A stretch of DNA of 17,814 nt, taken from assembly GCA_024220525.1 (NCBI GenBank), contig JAMYWO010000561.1, positions 1-17,814 of the forward strand. Direction: 5' to 3'. Both the position numbers and the translations under genes were made by a program. Positions 1-8,083 of this stretch are shown piece by piece. The notes under the pieces are model-generated. The model was not told the DNA's origin. It worked only from the letters and a program-made list of their open reading frames with translations, and did no database searches. How positions within the stretch are numbered: the first letter of the stretch is position 1; each line of letters starts with the position of its first letter. The stretch comes from Cochliopodium minus (Eukaryota; Discosea; Himatismenida; Cochliopodiidae).

Positions 1-75
1 AAAATAAAAATAAAAATAAAAATAAAAATAAAAATAAAAATAAAAATAAAAATAAAAATAAAATAAAAAATAAAA
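1..75. repeat. A5T hexanucleotide microsatellite at left window edge
   Basis: The first 60 or so bases are a near-perfect tandem array with a T every six bases (AAAAAT units). It decays into irregular A-rich sequence up to about position 155. It lies inside the third intron of the minus-strand GRDP-like gene, so it is T-rich in that gene's sense orientation. The window probably starts here because assemblies break in such arrays. Confidence 0.95.
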
Positions 76-1440
76 AATAAAAAATTTACAAATATAATTA
101 AAAAAAAAATAAAAAAAAAAATGAAAATATAAAAAAAATAAAAATAAAAATTCAAAAAGTTCAAAAAATAGTTTACCTAACTCTTTATTTCCAGAATCTT
201 GGCTGACATGAACGATGTACTCTTCTCCACTTTGGTCCGTACGAAGCCATTCGTTTTCAAACTTCAATTCGAAGCCATACTTTTCCTCCCATGCCTTCTT
301 AGTTCTCTCCACCTGCTCCTTGTGGTTTTCTGGCACCAACATTTTTTTCACACAATGATCCACCAACTTTTTGTTGAAAAAGTGTTTCTAAAAAGAAAAA
401 ATGAAATCAAAAAATAAAGATAATTAAAAAAAAATCTAATTTAATTGAAATTAATTTAATTAAAATTAATTTAATTCATAAATTTTTTATCGTCAAATTT
501 ACAAGTAAAGTTTCTTTTGTTTAGTTTCAAATTTAATTTTTATTTTTTTCAAAATTTTTTATTCCATTGGTTTAATAATGTGCTTATTCCATTAAGATGT
601 TTATTAATGTGGATAATCAATTTGAAATAAAAGTTGATTAAATCAATTAATTTTCAAATAAATAAAATTAAATTTAAAATTAATTTCTTTTGCGAAATTT
701 CATTTGATGATTTCCTTTTGATTTTCTTTTTTTTTTTTCTTACACAGAATTGGGCATATGCATAGTTTCTTATCAAATGAGATTGCCAGATGAGCTCGAT
801 TTCGATGGGAGCCATCAACATCTCCTCTCCCTTGTCGAGATATTCCCTTTGGAGGATGATGAATTGGATGTAGGTCTTGCACAAATGTTTCAAGTTATCT
901 CTATCCTTCAATCCTTTCTATATTTTTTCAAAAATATAAAAATTTGACAAAATATGAAATGAAGGTGTTTCAAAGGTATTATAAGACGAAAGTTAAGTAT
1001 AGATAAGGTGATGTTATCATTATTGGATTATAATATCCATTTAAAATCATTATATTTGATCATATAGTCCATTTATCCAAGCTTCAAGATCAATATTTTT
1101 TTTAAAAAAAAGATAATTCTCAAATGATTTAATAAATGTTTGATTTTCGAACGAAATTTCTTTTAGATATTTATACCCTCTTTATTGTATCTACTCTATC
1201 CAAAAATTGGAAAACTTGTTGTGCACAATAATGGAGATCTGGTGTAAAATGATGGAGGATCTCTTCAGATTCGGATGGATTTTTGGTGAATCCTCCTGGT
1301 GTCTTTTGATTTTTTTCTATTCTCAACAAAATTGACATGAGATCCTTTCCTTTGCCAATATTGCTGAATTCTCCAATTTTATCGTCATTATTTACATTAT
1401 TCCCATTGTTCTCTGGAACATTATTGTTATCATTCTCCAT
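1..1440 (-). CDS. GRDP-like (DUF1399) protein, N-terminal part, incomplete at the left edge
   Basis: Three coding exons are seen on the minus strand: 1440-1177 (88 codons, ATG at 1440), 917-744 (58 codons, phase 0 both sides) and 387-177 (70 codons plus one base). Donors are GTATAA, GTAAGA and GTAAAC; acceptors are TAG. The first 50 residues are Asn-rich and low in complexity. The rest resembles the glycine-rich-domain-containing protein family (DUF1399): a helix ending in QFLDRVD, then a KTYIQF segment, then IEIELIWQSH, matching the family's D-hydrophobic-WxxH signature. Next come NYAYAQFC|KHFF, a short H-containing turn (LVDHC) and a late T-x-x-x-W (TKKAWEEKYG). In plants, family members have roles in development and stress; a molecular function is not established. 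The third intron, from position 176, runs off the window, so the C-terminal half is missing. Family assignment rests on remembered motif spacing and is moderately sure; exon structure is well supported. Confidence 0.62.
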
Positions 1441-1654
1441 GTTTCAAAAAAATAAAAAGATAGTTCTTGTTTTTGTGCAGATTTTTTTTTATTTTATTTA
1501 AAAAGATGAAATAAGCTATGATCTAAAATTCATTAATAACAAACTGAAACAGTGATACATTTTTCAATTATTGCGACTGAATTACTTACAAATACAGCCC
1601 CACATGTACAATTAAAATTAAAAAAAAATTCTTGTTTGATTTTGATTTTTTTTG
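1441..1654. promoter_or_regulatory. Divergent intergenic region between GRDP-like and enolase-phosphatase genes
   Basis: These 214 bases separate two start codons pointing in opposite directions, so both core promoters and 5' UTRs should lie here. The sequence is A/T-rich, with a small C-rich patch near 1599-1610. I see no clear TATA box or named element; the call rests on geometry only. Confidence 0.45.
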
Positions 1655-2618
1655 ATGGGTGATATTTCTGCTGTGGTATTAGATATTGAGGGTACAGTTA
1701 CACCCATATCATTCGTACATGAAACATTATTTGGATATATAAGAAGAGAATTGAAGAAATTTTTGACGGAGACATGGGAATCAAAAGAGACAGTGGAAAG
1801 TGTCAATTCATTGAGAACAGAGACTGAAAAATTGAATGTGGAAAGAAAAGAAGGAAAATTACCAACAATATTGCCTGAATCATCTCCAAAAGAAGAATTA
1901 TTAAACAGCACTTATGATAATGTTATTGGTTTGATGGATTTGGATCTTAAAGTGACCCCATTAAAATTGTTGCAAGCAAGAATTATGGAATCTGGATTCA
2001 AATCTAAAGAGATCATCGCGAATATCTATCAAGATGGGATTGATAGTATCAGAAAATGGAACGAATTGAAAGTTCCTGTTTATATCTATTCTTCGGGAAG
2101 TATCTCTGCACAAAAAACTTTATTTTCACATACAAAAGAAGTAAAAAAAATATTTTTCCCTCCAGTATATAATTGAACTAATATTATTCCAAAAAAAGGG
2201 AGATTTATTGCCTCTATTAAAAGGACATTTCGATACAACAATTGGTAATATCTCTTTAAATAACTTTAATATATCCATTATTTTATAGTATTCAATATGT
2301 TTCACACAACATTTTAAGAATCATATTGAGTCCTAATTGATTGAAACATCTATTATTAAATTCCTCACATAAAAAAATTTTTTTACTTCAGGATCCAAGT
2401 TGGATGATACAAGTTATACAAAAATCTCCAAAGAAATCAACATTGATCCAAGCAAAATCCTTTTTCTCACTGATAATCACAATGAGGCAGTTGCATCTAG
2501 AAAAGCGGGTATTAATTGTATCATTGCGGACAGACCTGGAAACAATCCACTCCCAAAAGATAATGATTTTCCTGTCATCTCCAATTTCAATGTTCTATTT
2601 TATAAATTCTCAAACTGA
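1655..2618 (+). CDS. Enolase-phosphatase E1 (acireductone synthase)
   Basis: Exons 1655-2140, 2199-2244 and 2392-2618 join in phase to 252 codons plus TGA. The enzyme is a HAD-superfamily phosphatase of the methionine salvage pathway. It enolises 2,3-diketo-5-methylthiopentyl-1-phosphate and then dephosphorylates it to the acireductone (human ENOPH1, yeast Utr4). HAD motif I is DIEGT with Asp10 and Glu12, motif II is YSSGS near residues 145-149, the likely motif III Lys is Lys180, and motif IV is FLTDN with Asp205. GHFDTTIG and RPGN are family-typical, and the length matches human ENOPH1 (261 residues). The start is ATG 1655; the codon just before it is TTG and is not needed. Introns are 58 and 147 nt with GTAA donors. 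Without splicing the frame closes soon after exon 1 at 2174, so the gene only looks truncated. No key residue is missing. It should be cytosolic. Confidence 0.95.
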
Positions 2619-2678
2619 TCGTTTTTCCATTAATTTATTAAATTATTTTTTAATCTTTTAAAATTTTGCTTTTCTCAC

Positions 2679-2692
2679 AAAGATTAATCTTT
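2679..2692. repeat. 14-bp perfect palindrome
   Basis: AAAGATTAATCTTT is its own reverse complement. It sits 60 bp after the enolase-phosphatase stop and directly follows the first copy of a 14-bp direct repeat (AAAATTTTGCTTTT). Its core GATTAATC recurs, in near-identical form, inside the larger dyad about 100 bp downstream. It could be a protein-binding site or part of a 3' UTR hairpin. Confidence 0.6.
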
Positions 2693-2776
2693 CTTTAATT
2701 TCTCAATAGATTCCAAGTTTTCAAAAATAACTGTTGAATTTTTATTAAAACCAACAAAATTTACATAAAATTTTGC

Positions 2777-2816
2777 TTTTTGGCGGTTAATTCAAGAATT
2801 AATCTTGGCGCCAAAA
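2777..2816. promoter_or_regulatory. G/C-containing dyad with two E2F-like sites
   Basis: TTTTTGGCGG at 2777-2786 and the perfect 10-bp palindrome TTGGCGCCAA at 2805-2814 flank an inner dyad (GGTTAATTC, AA, GAATTAATC; 8 of 9 pairs). TTTTGGCG on the left is the exact inverse of CGCCAAAA on the right, so the whole element is an imperfect inverted repeat. Both outer arms match the E2F/DP consensus core (TTTGGCGC or TTTGGCGG). It lies about 510 bp upstream of the importin-alpha ATG and about 160 bp after the preceding stop. A regulatory role is inferred; a 3' hairpin of the upstream transcript is the alternative. Confidence 0.4.
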
Positions 2817-3325
2817 TTTTTTGTTGAAAGTGAATCCTTTATTCATACCATTTTGAAGATTTATCATTCTTATAACCATTTGATTTCTTTTATATCGTTA
2901 ATATTTTTTGCGCATATTTTAAAAATAAATATTGCGAATCTGTATTAAAAAAAATTTAAATAAATAAAAAAAAAAAAAAAAAAAAATCACTCTATTGTTT
3001 TCATAAAAGCTATATTAAATTTTAATATACTTGGATTTTAAACAATTGTAAGAAAAGATCGTTTTTAATTCAAATAAATTATTTTTTCACTTTATATTTT
3101 ATTTATTTTATTATTTTGAAAAGCAAAATTATATTATAAATTATAATTTTTTATATTTTCTCAAAATATAGTTTGAATATACTTTATAATTACTTTAAAA
3201 TACATTATAATCATTCCTTTACTCTTTTATTTTCATTTTCATTTTAAAATTAACTCATTTTTTTCCCTCTTCTTTCTAGAATAAAAATATTTATCCTTTG
3301 TAAAAATTATATATAAAAAAAAAAA

Positions 3326-5275
3326 ATGTCATTACGTGAAAATCGTCCTCAAGAAAGAAGAAAAGATTACAAAAAGGGAATTGATATTGAAGAGGCAAGA
3401 AGAAAAAGAGATGAATTGTCCAACATGATTCGTAAACAAAACAGACAAGAACAATTACAAAAAAAAAGAAATATGGGAGTGGTTGGAAGACAAGGGACTG
3501 AAGTAAAGGAAATTGATATTGCTACACAACAAAAATTGCAAAATCTTCCTGAATGGCTCAATCACATTAATTCAAATGATGCCAACTTACAATTGGAATC
3601 TACCACACAATTCAGAAAATTATTATCTATTGAAAAGAACCCTCCAATTCAAGAAGTAATCAAAGCAGGGATTGTTCCTCGTTTGGTTCAATTTTTATCT
3701 TTCAATGATCACCCACAATTGCAATTTGAGGCTGCATGGGCTTTGACTGTAAAGAAAATTCTTTTATTTTTGACACTTTCATAATTATAATATTCATTTC
3801 TGCTTTATTTCTCAAAATATTATTTCTCCAACATTATAAACCTGTATTAAATTACTTATTCAAATTAAAGAGTTTGATAAATCAATTTTTATTCAACAAT
3901 TTTCTCATTTATCATTCTATTTATCATTTTTAAATAAAATTTTTATACGTTATAAAAAAAATTTCAGTTAAATTTTTTTAATTTTAATACTAAAATGTTT
4001 TTTCCAACAAAAATAAAAAGAATATTGCTTCTGGATCTTCCGAACAAACCACTATTGTTATTGAAAATGGAGCAGTTCCAATTTTTGTACAATTATTAAA
4101 ATCCAAAGAAGAAGATGTAAGAGAGCAAGCTGTATGGGCTTTAGGAAACATTGCAGGAGATTCTCCAAGATGCAGAGATTATGTTTTGCAACATGGTGCA
4201 ATGACCCCATTACTCCAAAATCTTCAACAATCATCTAAATTAAGTATGCTCAGAAATGCAACATGGACTTTGTCTAATTTTTGCAGAGGTAATAAACAAA
4301 TAAAATATACATACAACATAATAAATTCAAATAAGCATAATTGTTTTCATTTAATCTCATATACTTAACATTTTTCTTTTTTTTTTAAAAGGTAAACCAC
4401 AACCTCAATTCGAACTAGTTGCACCTGCTTTGCCTACCCTTGCTAGATTGATTTATTCCACTGATGAAGAAGTTTTGACTGATGCATGTTGGGCTTTGTC
4501 TTACCTCTCTGACGGAAGCAACGACAAGATCCAAGCAGTCATTGAAGCAGGAGTCTGCAGACGTCTCGTCGAGCTCTTGTTGCACACTTCCTTTTCCGTT
4601 CAAACACCTGCTTTACGTACAATTGGTAACATCGTAACTGGAGACGATTTACAAACACAAGTTATTCTCAATGTATCTTCCCTTCCTTGTTTGTTGAACT
4701 TGTTGGCTTCCCCTAAAAAGGGAATTAAGAAAGAGGCATGCTGGACCATTTCCAACATCACTGCAGGTAACAAAACCCAAATTCAATGCATCTTGGACGC
4801 AAACTTGATCCCTCCACTCATCCAATTACTCGGAAACTCTGAATGGGATATCAAAAAGGAGGCTGCTTGGGCTATCTCCAATGCTACCAGTGGGGGTACT
4901 CCTGAACAAATTCGTTACTTGGTTAAACAAGGCACCATCAAACCTCTTTGTGATTTGTTAACTTGCAATGATCCTCGTATCATCATCGTTTCCCTTGAGG
5001 CTCTCGAGAACATCCTTAAAATTGGTGAACTTGATTCTAAATCCAACTCTGGCCACAACATTTTTTCTGATTACATCGAAGAGGCTGATGGTATTGAGAA
5101 GATCGAACAACTTCAAACCCATCAAAACAACGAAATCTATGAAAAAGCTGTCAAAATTCTCGAACAATATTTTTCTGCTGAACAAGAAGACATCCAAAAT
5201 GTTGCTCCTAATGTTAACAGCACTGGTGGTTTTAACTTTGGTTCCAATCCTAATACTGGAAACTTCAACTTCTAA
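3326..5275 (+). CDS. Importin subunit alpha (karyopherin alpha)
   Basis: Exons 3326-3748, 4021-4288 and 4392-5275 join in phase to 524 codons plus TAA, the usual family length. The protein is the adaptor that binds classical nuclear localisation signals and hands cargo to importin beta. Residues 1-60 form the basic importin-beta-binding domain (clustered Arg/Lys around RRKDYKKG and ARRKRDE). From about residue 75 to 490 there are armadillo repeats with the Trp/Asn NLS-binding ladder: W138/N142, W180/N184, W223/N227, the W264/Tyr268 variant normal for the middle repeat, W348/N352 and W390/N394. The tail [15 protein letters not shown] is typical of several non-animal importin alphas. Exon 1 ends in WALT and exon 2 starts NIASG, restoring an armadillo motif across a 272-nt intron. 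Exon 3 is much richer in G/C and C-ending codons than exon 1. Fully intact. Confidence 0.98.
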
Positions 5276-5506
5276 GACTACTTTGAGGGAAAATATCTTT
5301 TTTTTTTTATTGAAACCAATTTTGATTTGTGTAGAATCTCAAATGTTTCTTTAATTCAAAAATTAAAAATAAATTAAAATACAAACAAAAAGTCTTTTTT
5401 TTTCTTTTTCTGATTGGCTTGTAAAGTTTTTTGTTATTTGGTTAATTCATTAAAAATAATTAATATTAAAAAATATAATTTAATAGGTTTTTTTTTTTAT
5501 AGTTTG
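5276..5506. other. Tail-to-tail spacer with 3' ends of importin-alpha and an unknown gene
   Basis: This is a 231-bp A/T-rich spacer between convergent stops. It has an AATAAA-type match near 5367 on the plus strand, which may serve importin-alpha polyadenylation, and T runs that would read as A runs for the minus-strand gene. No gene is seen. Confidence 0.5.
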
Positions 5507-6706
5507 TTATTTGTTTCTCTTCAAGTTAGGATATTTGGGAACATTATTATTCTTTCTTTTTTTATCCTCATCTAATCTAATGAAATTACGATCTTCATTA
5601 TCATTGTTATTGTTTAGATTTCCATTATTATTATGATTGTTGGGATTGTTTCCAATGAAAAATTCTTCATCATCAATTTCAAAAATACCTTCCAAATCAC
5701 CCTGTTCCTCAATATTATAAGGGGGCTCTTGAATATTTAACCCAGAACCCATACAATTGTCACAGTCACAGTCATCCTCATCTTCTTCAACATTCTTTTC
5801 ATAATTTTGGATTTCATCCTCTATTTCATCCTCTATTTCATCAAATTTTTCTTCGATAAAATGATCATCATTATTTTTTAAATTGTAGTTTTTGTCATTA
5901 TTCCTTGTAGGAACGTTTGTTTCAAATAAAATGTTTCCATTCCTATTATTATTATTGATGACATTTTTTATTCTTTTGTTGACAATAAATTTGTTAGCGG
6001 AAGAATTCTCATTAGTTCTCTTGTGATTGTGGTTAAGCTGATGAATCAAAAAATCATCAATATCAATTTTATCATCGTCAAAATTAAACTGAAGGAAATC
6101 ATTTTTATCAGGAAGATAAGATAAATTTTTATCACGAGTATATATTCGATTTTTATCGTTGAAATATTCAATATTCACCGTTGATTTTTTACCCTCTTTT
6201 TTATTCATCATTTCGAATCCATATTTGTAGATAGTATCGGCCATCTCCTTTCCCCATCTCCTGCTTCTTGACAGATGCTCCCTCAAGCTCAATATCTTCA
6301 ATGCATATCTCCTCTCCAAGCCACTAACCAACATCACCTCCTTGATCTCATCCTCATCATGATATTCACAGTCAGATACATTCATTCGTTGAAATAAATC
6401 ATCAAATTCTTTTTCGTGTGAATTTTCTATCACTTCATTCTTTTTGATGGCATTATTTCTTTTCTCTGAAATCTTATTTTTCTCAGAATCTACTATCTTT
6501 GAGAATTCTTGCAGTGCTTCTTTCATCTTGGGTATCTCTTCGAGTTTATATGTTCTACCTCCCACATTCACTTCTTTCCTTCTCTTCTTGACGTCAGATT
6601 CGCACATTTCCTCATCTCTCACCATCAAATCATCTTTTTTATCCTTATCCTCTTCCATCTGCTCTTCATTTCTTCTCTTTTTCATTTTTATATTGTTATT
6701 ATTCAT
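5507..6706 (-). CDS. Acidic, Asn-rich protein of unknown function, intronless
   Basis: One uninterrupted exon encodes 399 residues. I do not recognise a family with confidence. Residues 1-45 hold alternating basic and acidic clusters, including KKRR stretches that could be nuclear localisation signals. Residues about 50-105 are helical and Lys/Glu-rich, a possible coiled coil. Residues about 118-165 are the best-ordered part: DEIKEVMLVSGLERRYALKI and a following RRWGKEMADTIYKYGF helix. The first of these faintly recalls UBA-type helices (VM, SGL-R, A-I spacing), but this is weak. The second half is Asn/Asp-rich, with an IEDEIEDEI duplication and a Cys cluster CDCDNC near residue 316 embedded in acidic sequence. 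The C-terminus is again basic (KRKNNN, KRNK). A nuclear protein is a reasonable guess only. It is the only gene here with no intron. Confidence 0.8.
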   Translation of the reverse strand: MNNNNIKMKKRRNEEQMEEDKDKKDDLMVRDEEMCESDVKKRRKEVNVGGRTYKLEEIPKMKEALQEFSKIVDSEKNKISEKRNNAIKKNEVIENSHEKEFDDLFQRMNVSDCEYHDEDEIKEVMLVSGLERRYALKILSLREHLSRSRRWGKEMADTIYKYGFEMMNKKEGKKSTVNIEYFNDKNRIYTRDKNLSYLPDKNDFLQFNFDDDKIDIDDFLIHQLNHNHKRTNENSSANKFIVNKRIKNVINNNNRNGNILFETNVPTRNNDKNYNLKNNDDHFIEEKFDEIEDEIEDEIQNYEKNVEEDEDDCDCDNCMGSGLNIQEPPYNIEEQGDLEGIFEIDDEEFFIGNNPNNHNNNGNLNNNNDNEDRNFIRLDEDKKRKNNNVPKYPNLKRNK

Positions 6707-8083
6707 TTATCACAAAAATTACACTATTATTTATTTATTTATTAATTCTTTATGATAGATATTCTATTCTATTTTATATTCCTGTTGATTCTTGTTGGAA
6801 AAATAAATTTTATGAATTTTTCTTTCTTCAAAAGAATAATGCTCTTTCAATTTTTTTTTATTTTTTTTATTTTCATTTCGAGAGATTGATTCAAATCCAT
6901 AAGTTCCAAAATCCATTTACTCAAGATCTATTATTTAATTTTGTGATCTTTTTCAATAATTGTTTTCTTTTTGGGAAAAGTTGAGAAAATTGAATTAAAA
7001 AAAATTTTTTTTTAAACTAAAAGGTTTGAATTAACATTTGTGAAACTTTTCAAAATAATAATTTTTTTTTTTACTCGGGCAGTGATTAGCAAAAAAAAAC
7101 TTTAAACTGAAATTGAAAACAAAAGTCAAACAAAATTAAAAGAAAACTGTAAGGATTTTAAACAATTTAAAATTTTTTAAAAAAAATAATAGGAAAAAAA
7201 TAAACCTATCAATTAATTAAGAAAAAATGGATGTCCCAAATAATCAAATTAGTTTCAATAATACTTTATTCTTTTGAAGTAATGGCAATGATAAGAAAAT
7301 TTCATAATTAAAGTTTTAAAAGTAATAAAAACGAGGTTTAGAAGAATTAAAGATAAGAAAAAGCGAGTTCGAAGTTTTATTTAATTAATTTTTATTTTTA
7401 TTTTTTAAAGAGGAAGGTTTTTTTATTTTTTATTTGCAAAGCAAGAGTTGCTAAATAAATTTTGTTTCTTTGAAGACTATTCACTTTCTGGGGGATTCAT
7501 ATTCATTCAAGAATCCTTAATCACCTTGTCCTAATTGAAGGAGACCTTCAAACACATAAAAATGTTTTTTGACTGATTTTATTTTTTTGTCAAATTTATA
7601 AAAGATGAATTTTGTTAATGAAAGATGAATAGCTTCAATATCATTAAAATTATCTTTGAATATAGAACCAAGGAGAAATAAATTTCAAAGAATTTTATTT
7701 TTTTATCATTCATATTTCCCATTTGAATGTGCAGCAGTTGACCTACCGAAAAACTTACTTTTATTGTAGAGACATACTTTCATTTCTAAAAGTTTTCATA
7801 ACCAAAATAAAAATTTATTTTTTAAATTATGGGAAATTTGCTTGAAATGAAAATAAAAAATTCACAGAAACAATCTTAAATATTTCTTTGTTAAGAAAAA
7901 TTATTAAAAAGAATATTTTTGTTCTTCTTATGTCATATTTTATCATTTATTTTTTTTTAATTTAATTATTTTCATTTACTAAATTTCAGTGAATAAAAAA
8001 AGAAAATTAAAAAAAAAAATCTAATAAAATATTTTTAAAAAAAAAAAACTAAAAAAGATTTTTCAATTAACTAGTCAATTCAA
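6707..8083. other. 1.38-kb divergent spacer, no gene recognised
   Basis: It lies between the start of the minus-strand unknown gene and the start of the LSm-RING gene, so it should contain both promoters. The longest open frames are short and compositionally random. I searched by eye for tRNA B-box-like and snRNA-like patterns and saw none convincing. The only structured item is a perfect 7-bp hairpin with a 3-nt loop at 7535-7551. A slightly G/C-richer patch (7480-7560) stands out from the A/T background. An unannotated non-coding RNA cannot be excluded. Confidence 0.6.
7535..7551. repeat. Short perfect hairpin TTGAAGG-AGA-CCTTCAA
   Basis: A 7-bp stem with a 3-nt loop lies in otherwise unstructured intergenic A/T sequence. 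It contains four G:C pairs, including both next to the loop. No function is apparent; a chance occurrence is possible in a 1.4-kb spacer. Confidence 0.35.

Larger units (their letters stand above)
2619..3325. other. Intergenic spacer: enolase-phosphatase 3' side and importin-alpha 5' side
   Basis: This 707-bp spacer holds no supportable gene. It contains a 14-bp direct repeat (2660-2673 and 2767-2780), a 14-bp perfect palindrome (2679-2692), a G/C-containing dyad (2777-2816) and a second GCGC/TTGCG patch near 2908-2938. It also has a 21-base A run (2966-2986). The last 350 bases before the importin-alpha ATG are featureless A/T, with a pyrimidine-rich stretch near 3258-3280. They presumably carry the importin-alpha promoter and 5' UTR. 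Confidence 0.7.

Noticed and set aside
1-155. A-rich array as a possible telomere
   Set aside because: The unit lacks the G-rich strand of known telomeric repeats and sits inside a gene's intron.
199-417. 72-codon plus-strand frame with hydrophobic residues
   Set aside because: It is the antisense shadow of exon 3 of the minus-strand GRDP-like gene, whose reading is cleaner, phased with exon 2 and bounded by AG and GT.
1053-1175. 41-codon open stretch on the minus strand inside intron 1 of the GRDP-like gene
   Set aside because: It has no usable acceptor in phase. Joining exon 1 directly to exon 2 already gives the expected spacing between FLDRVD and KTYIQF, so an extra exon is not needed.
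2141-2391. Apparent frameshift or pseudogene in the enolase-phosphatase
   Set aside because: Two GT-AG introns in matching phase restore every conserved motif, so the gene is intact.
2966-2986. 21-base A run as a possible poly(A) tail of a retrocopy
   Set aside because: No coding remnant precedes it and no target-site duplication is visible. Similar runs are common in this genome.
7360-7385. GAGTTCGAAG resembling a tRNA B box
   Set aside because: The flanks cannot form a T-arm or acceptor stem, and there is no A box at a suitable distance.
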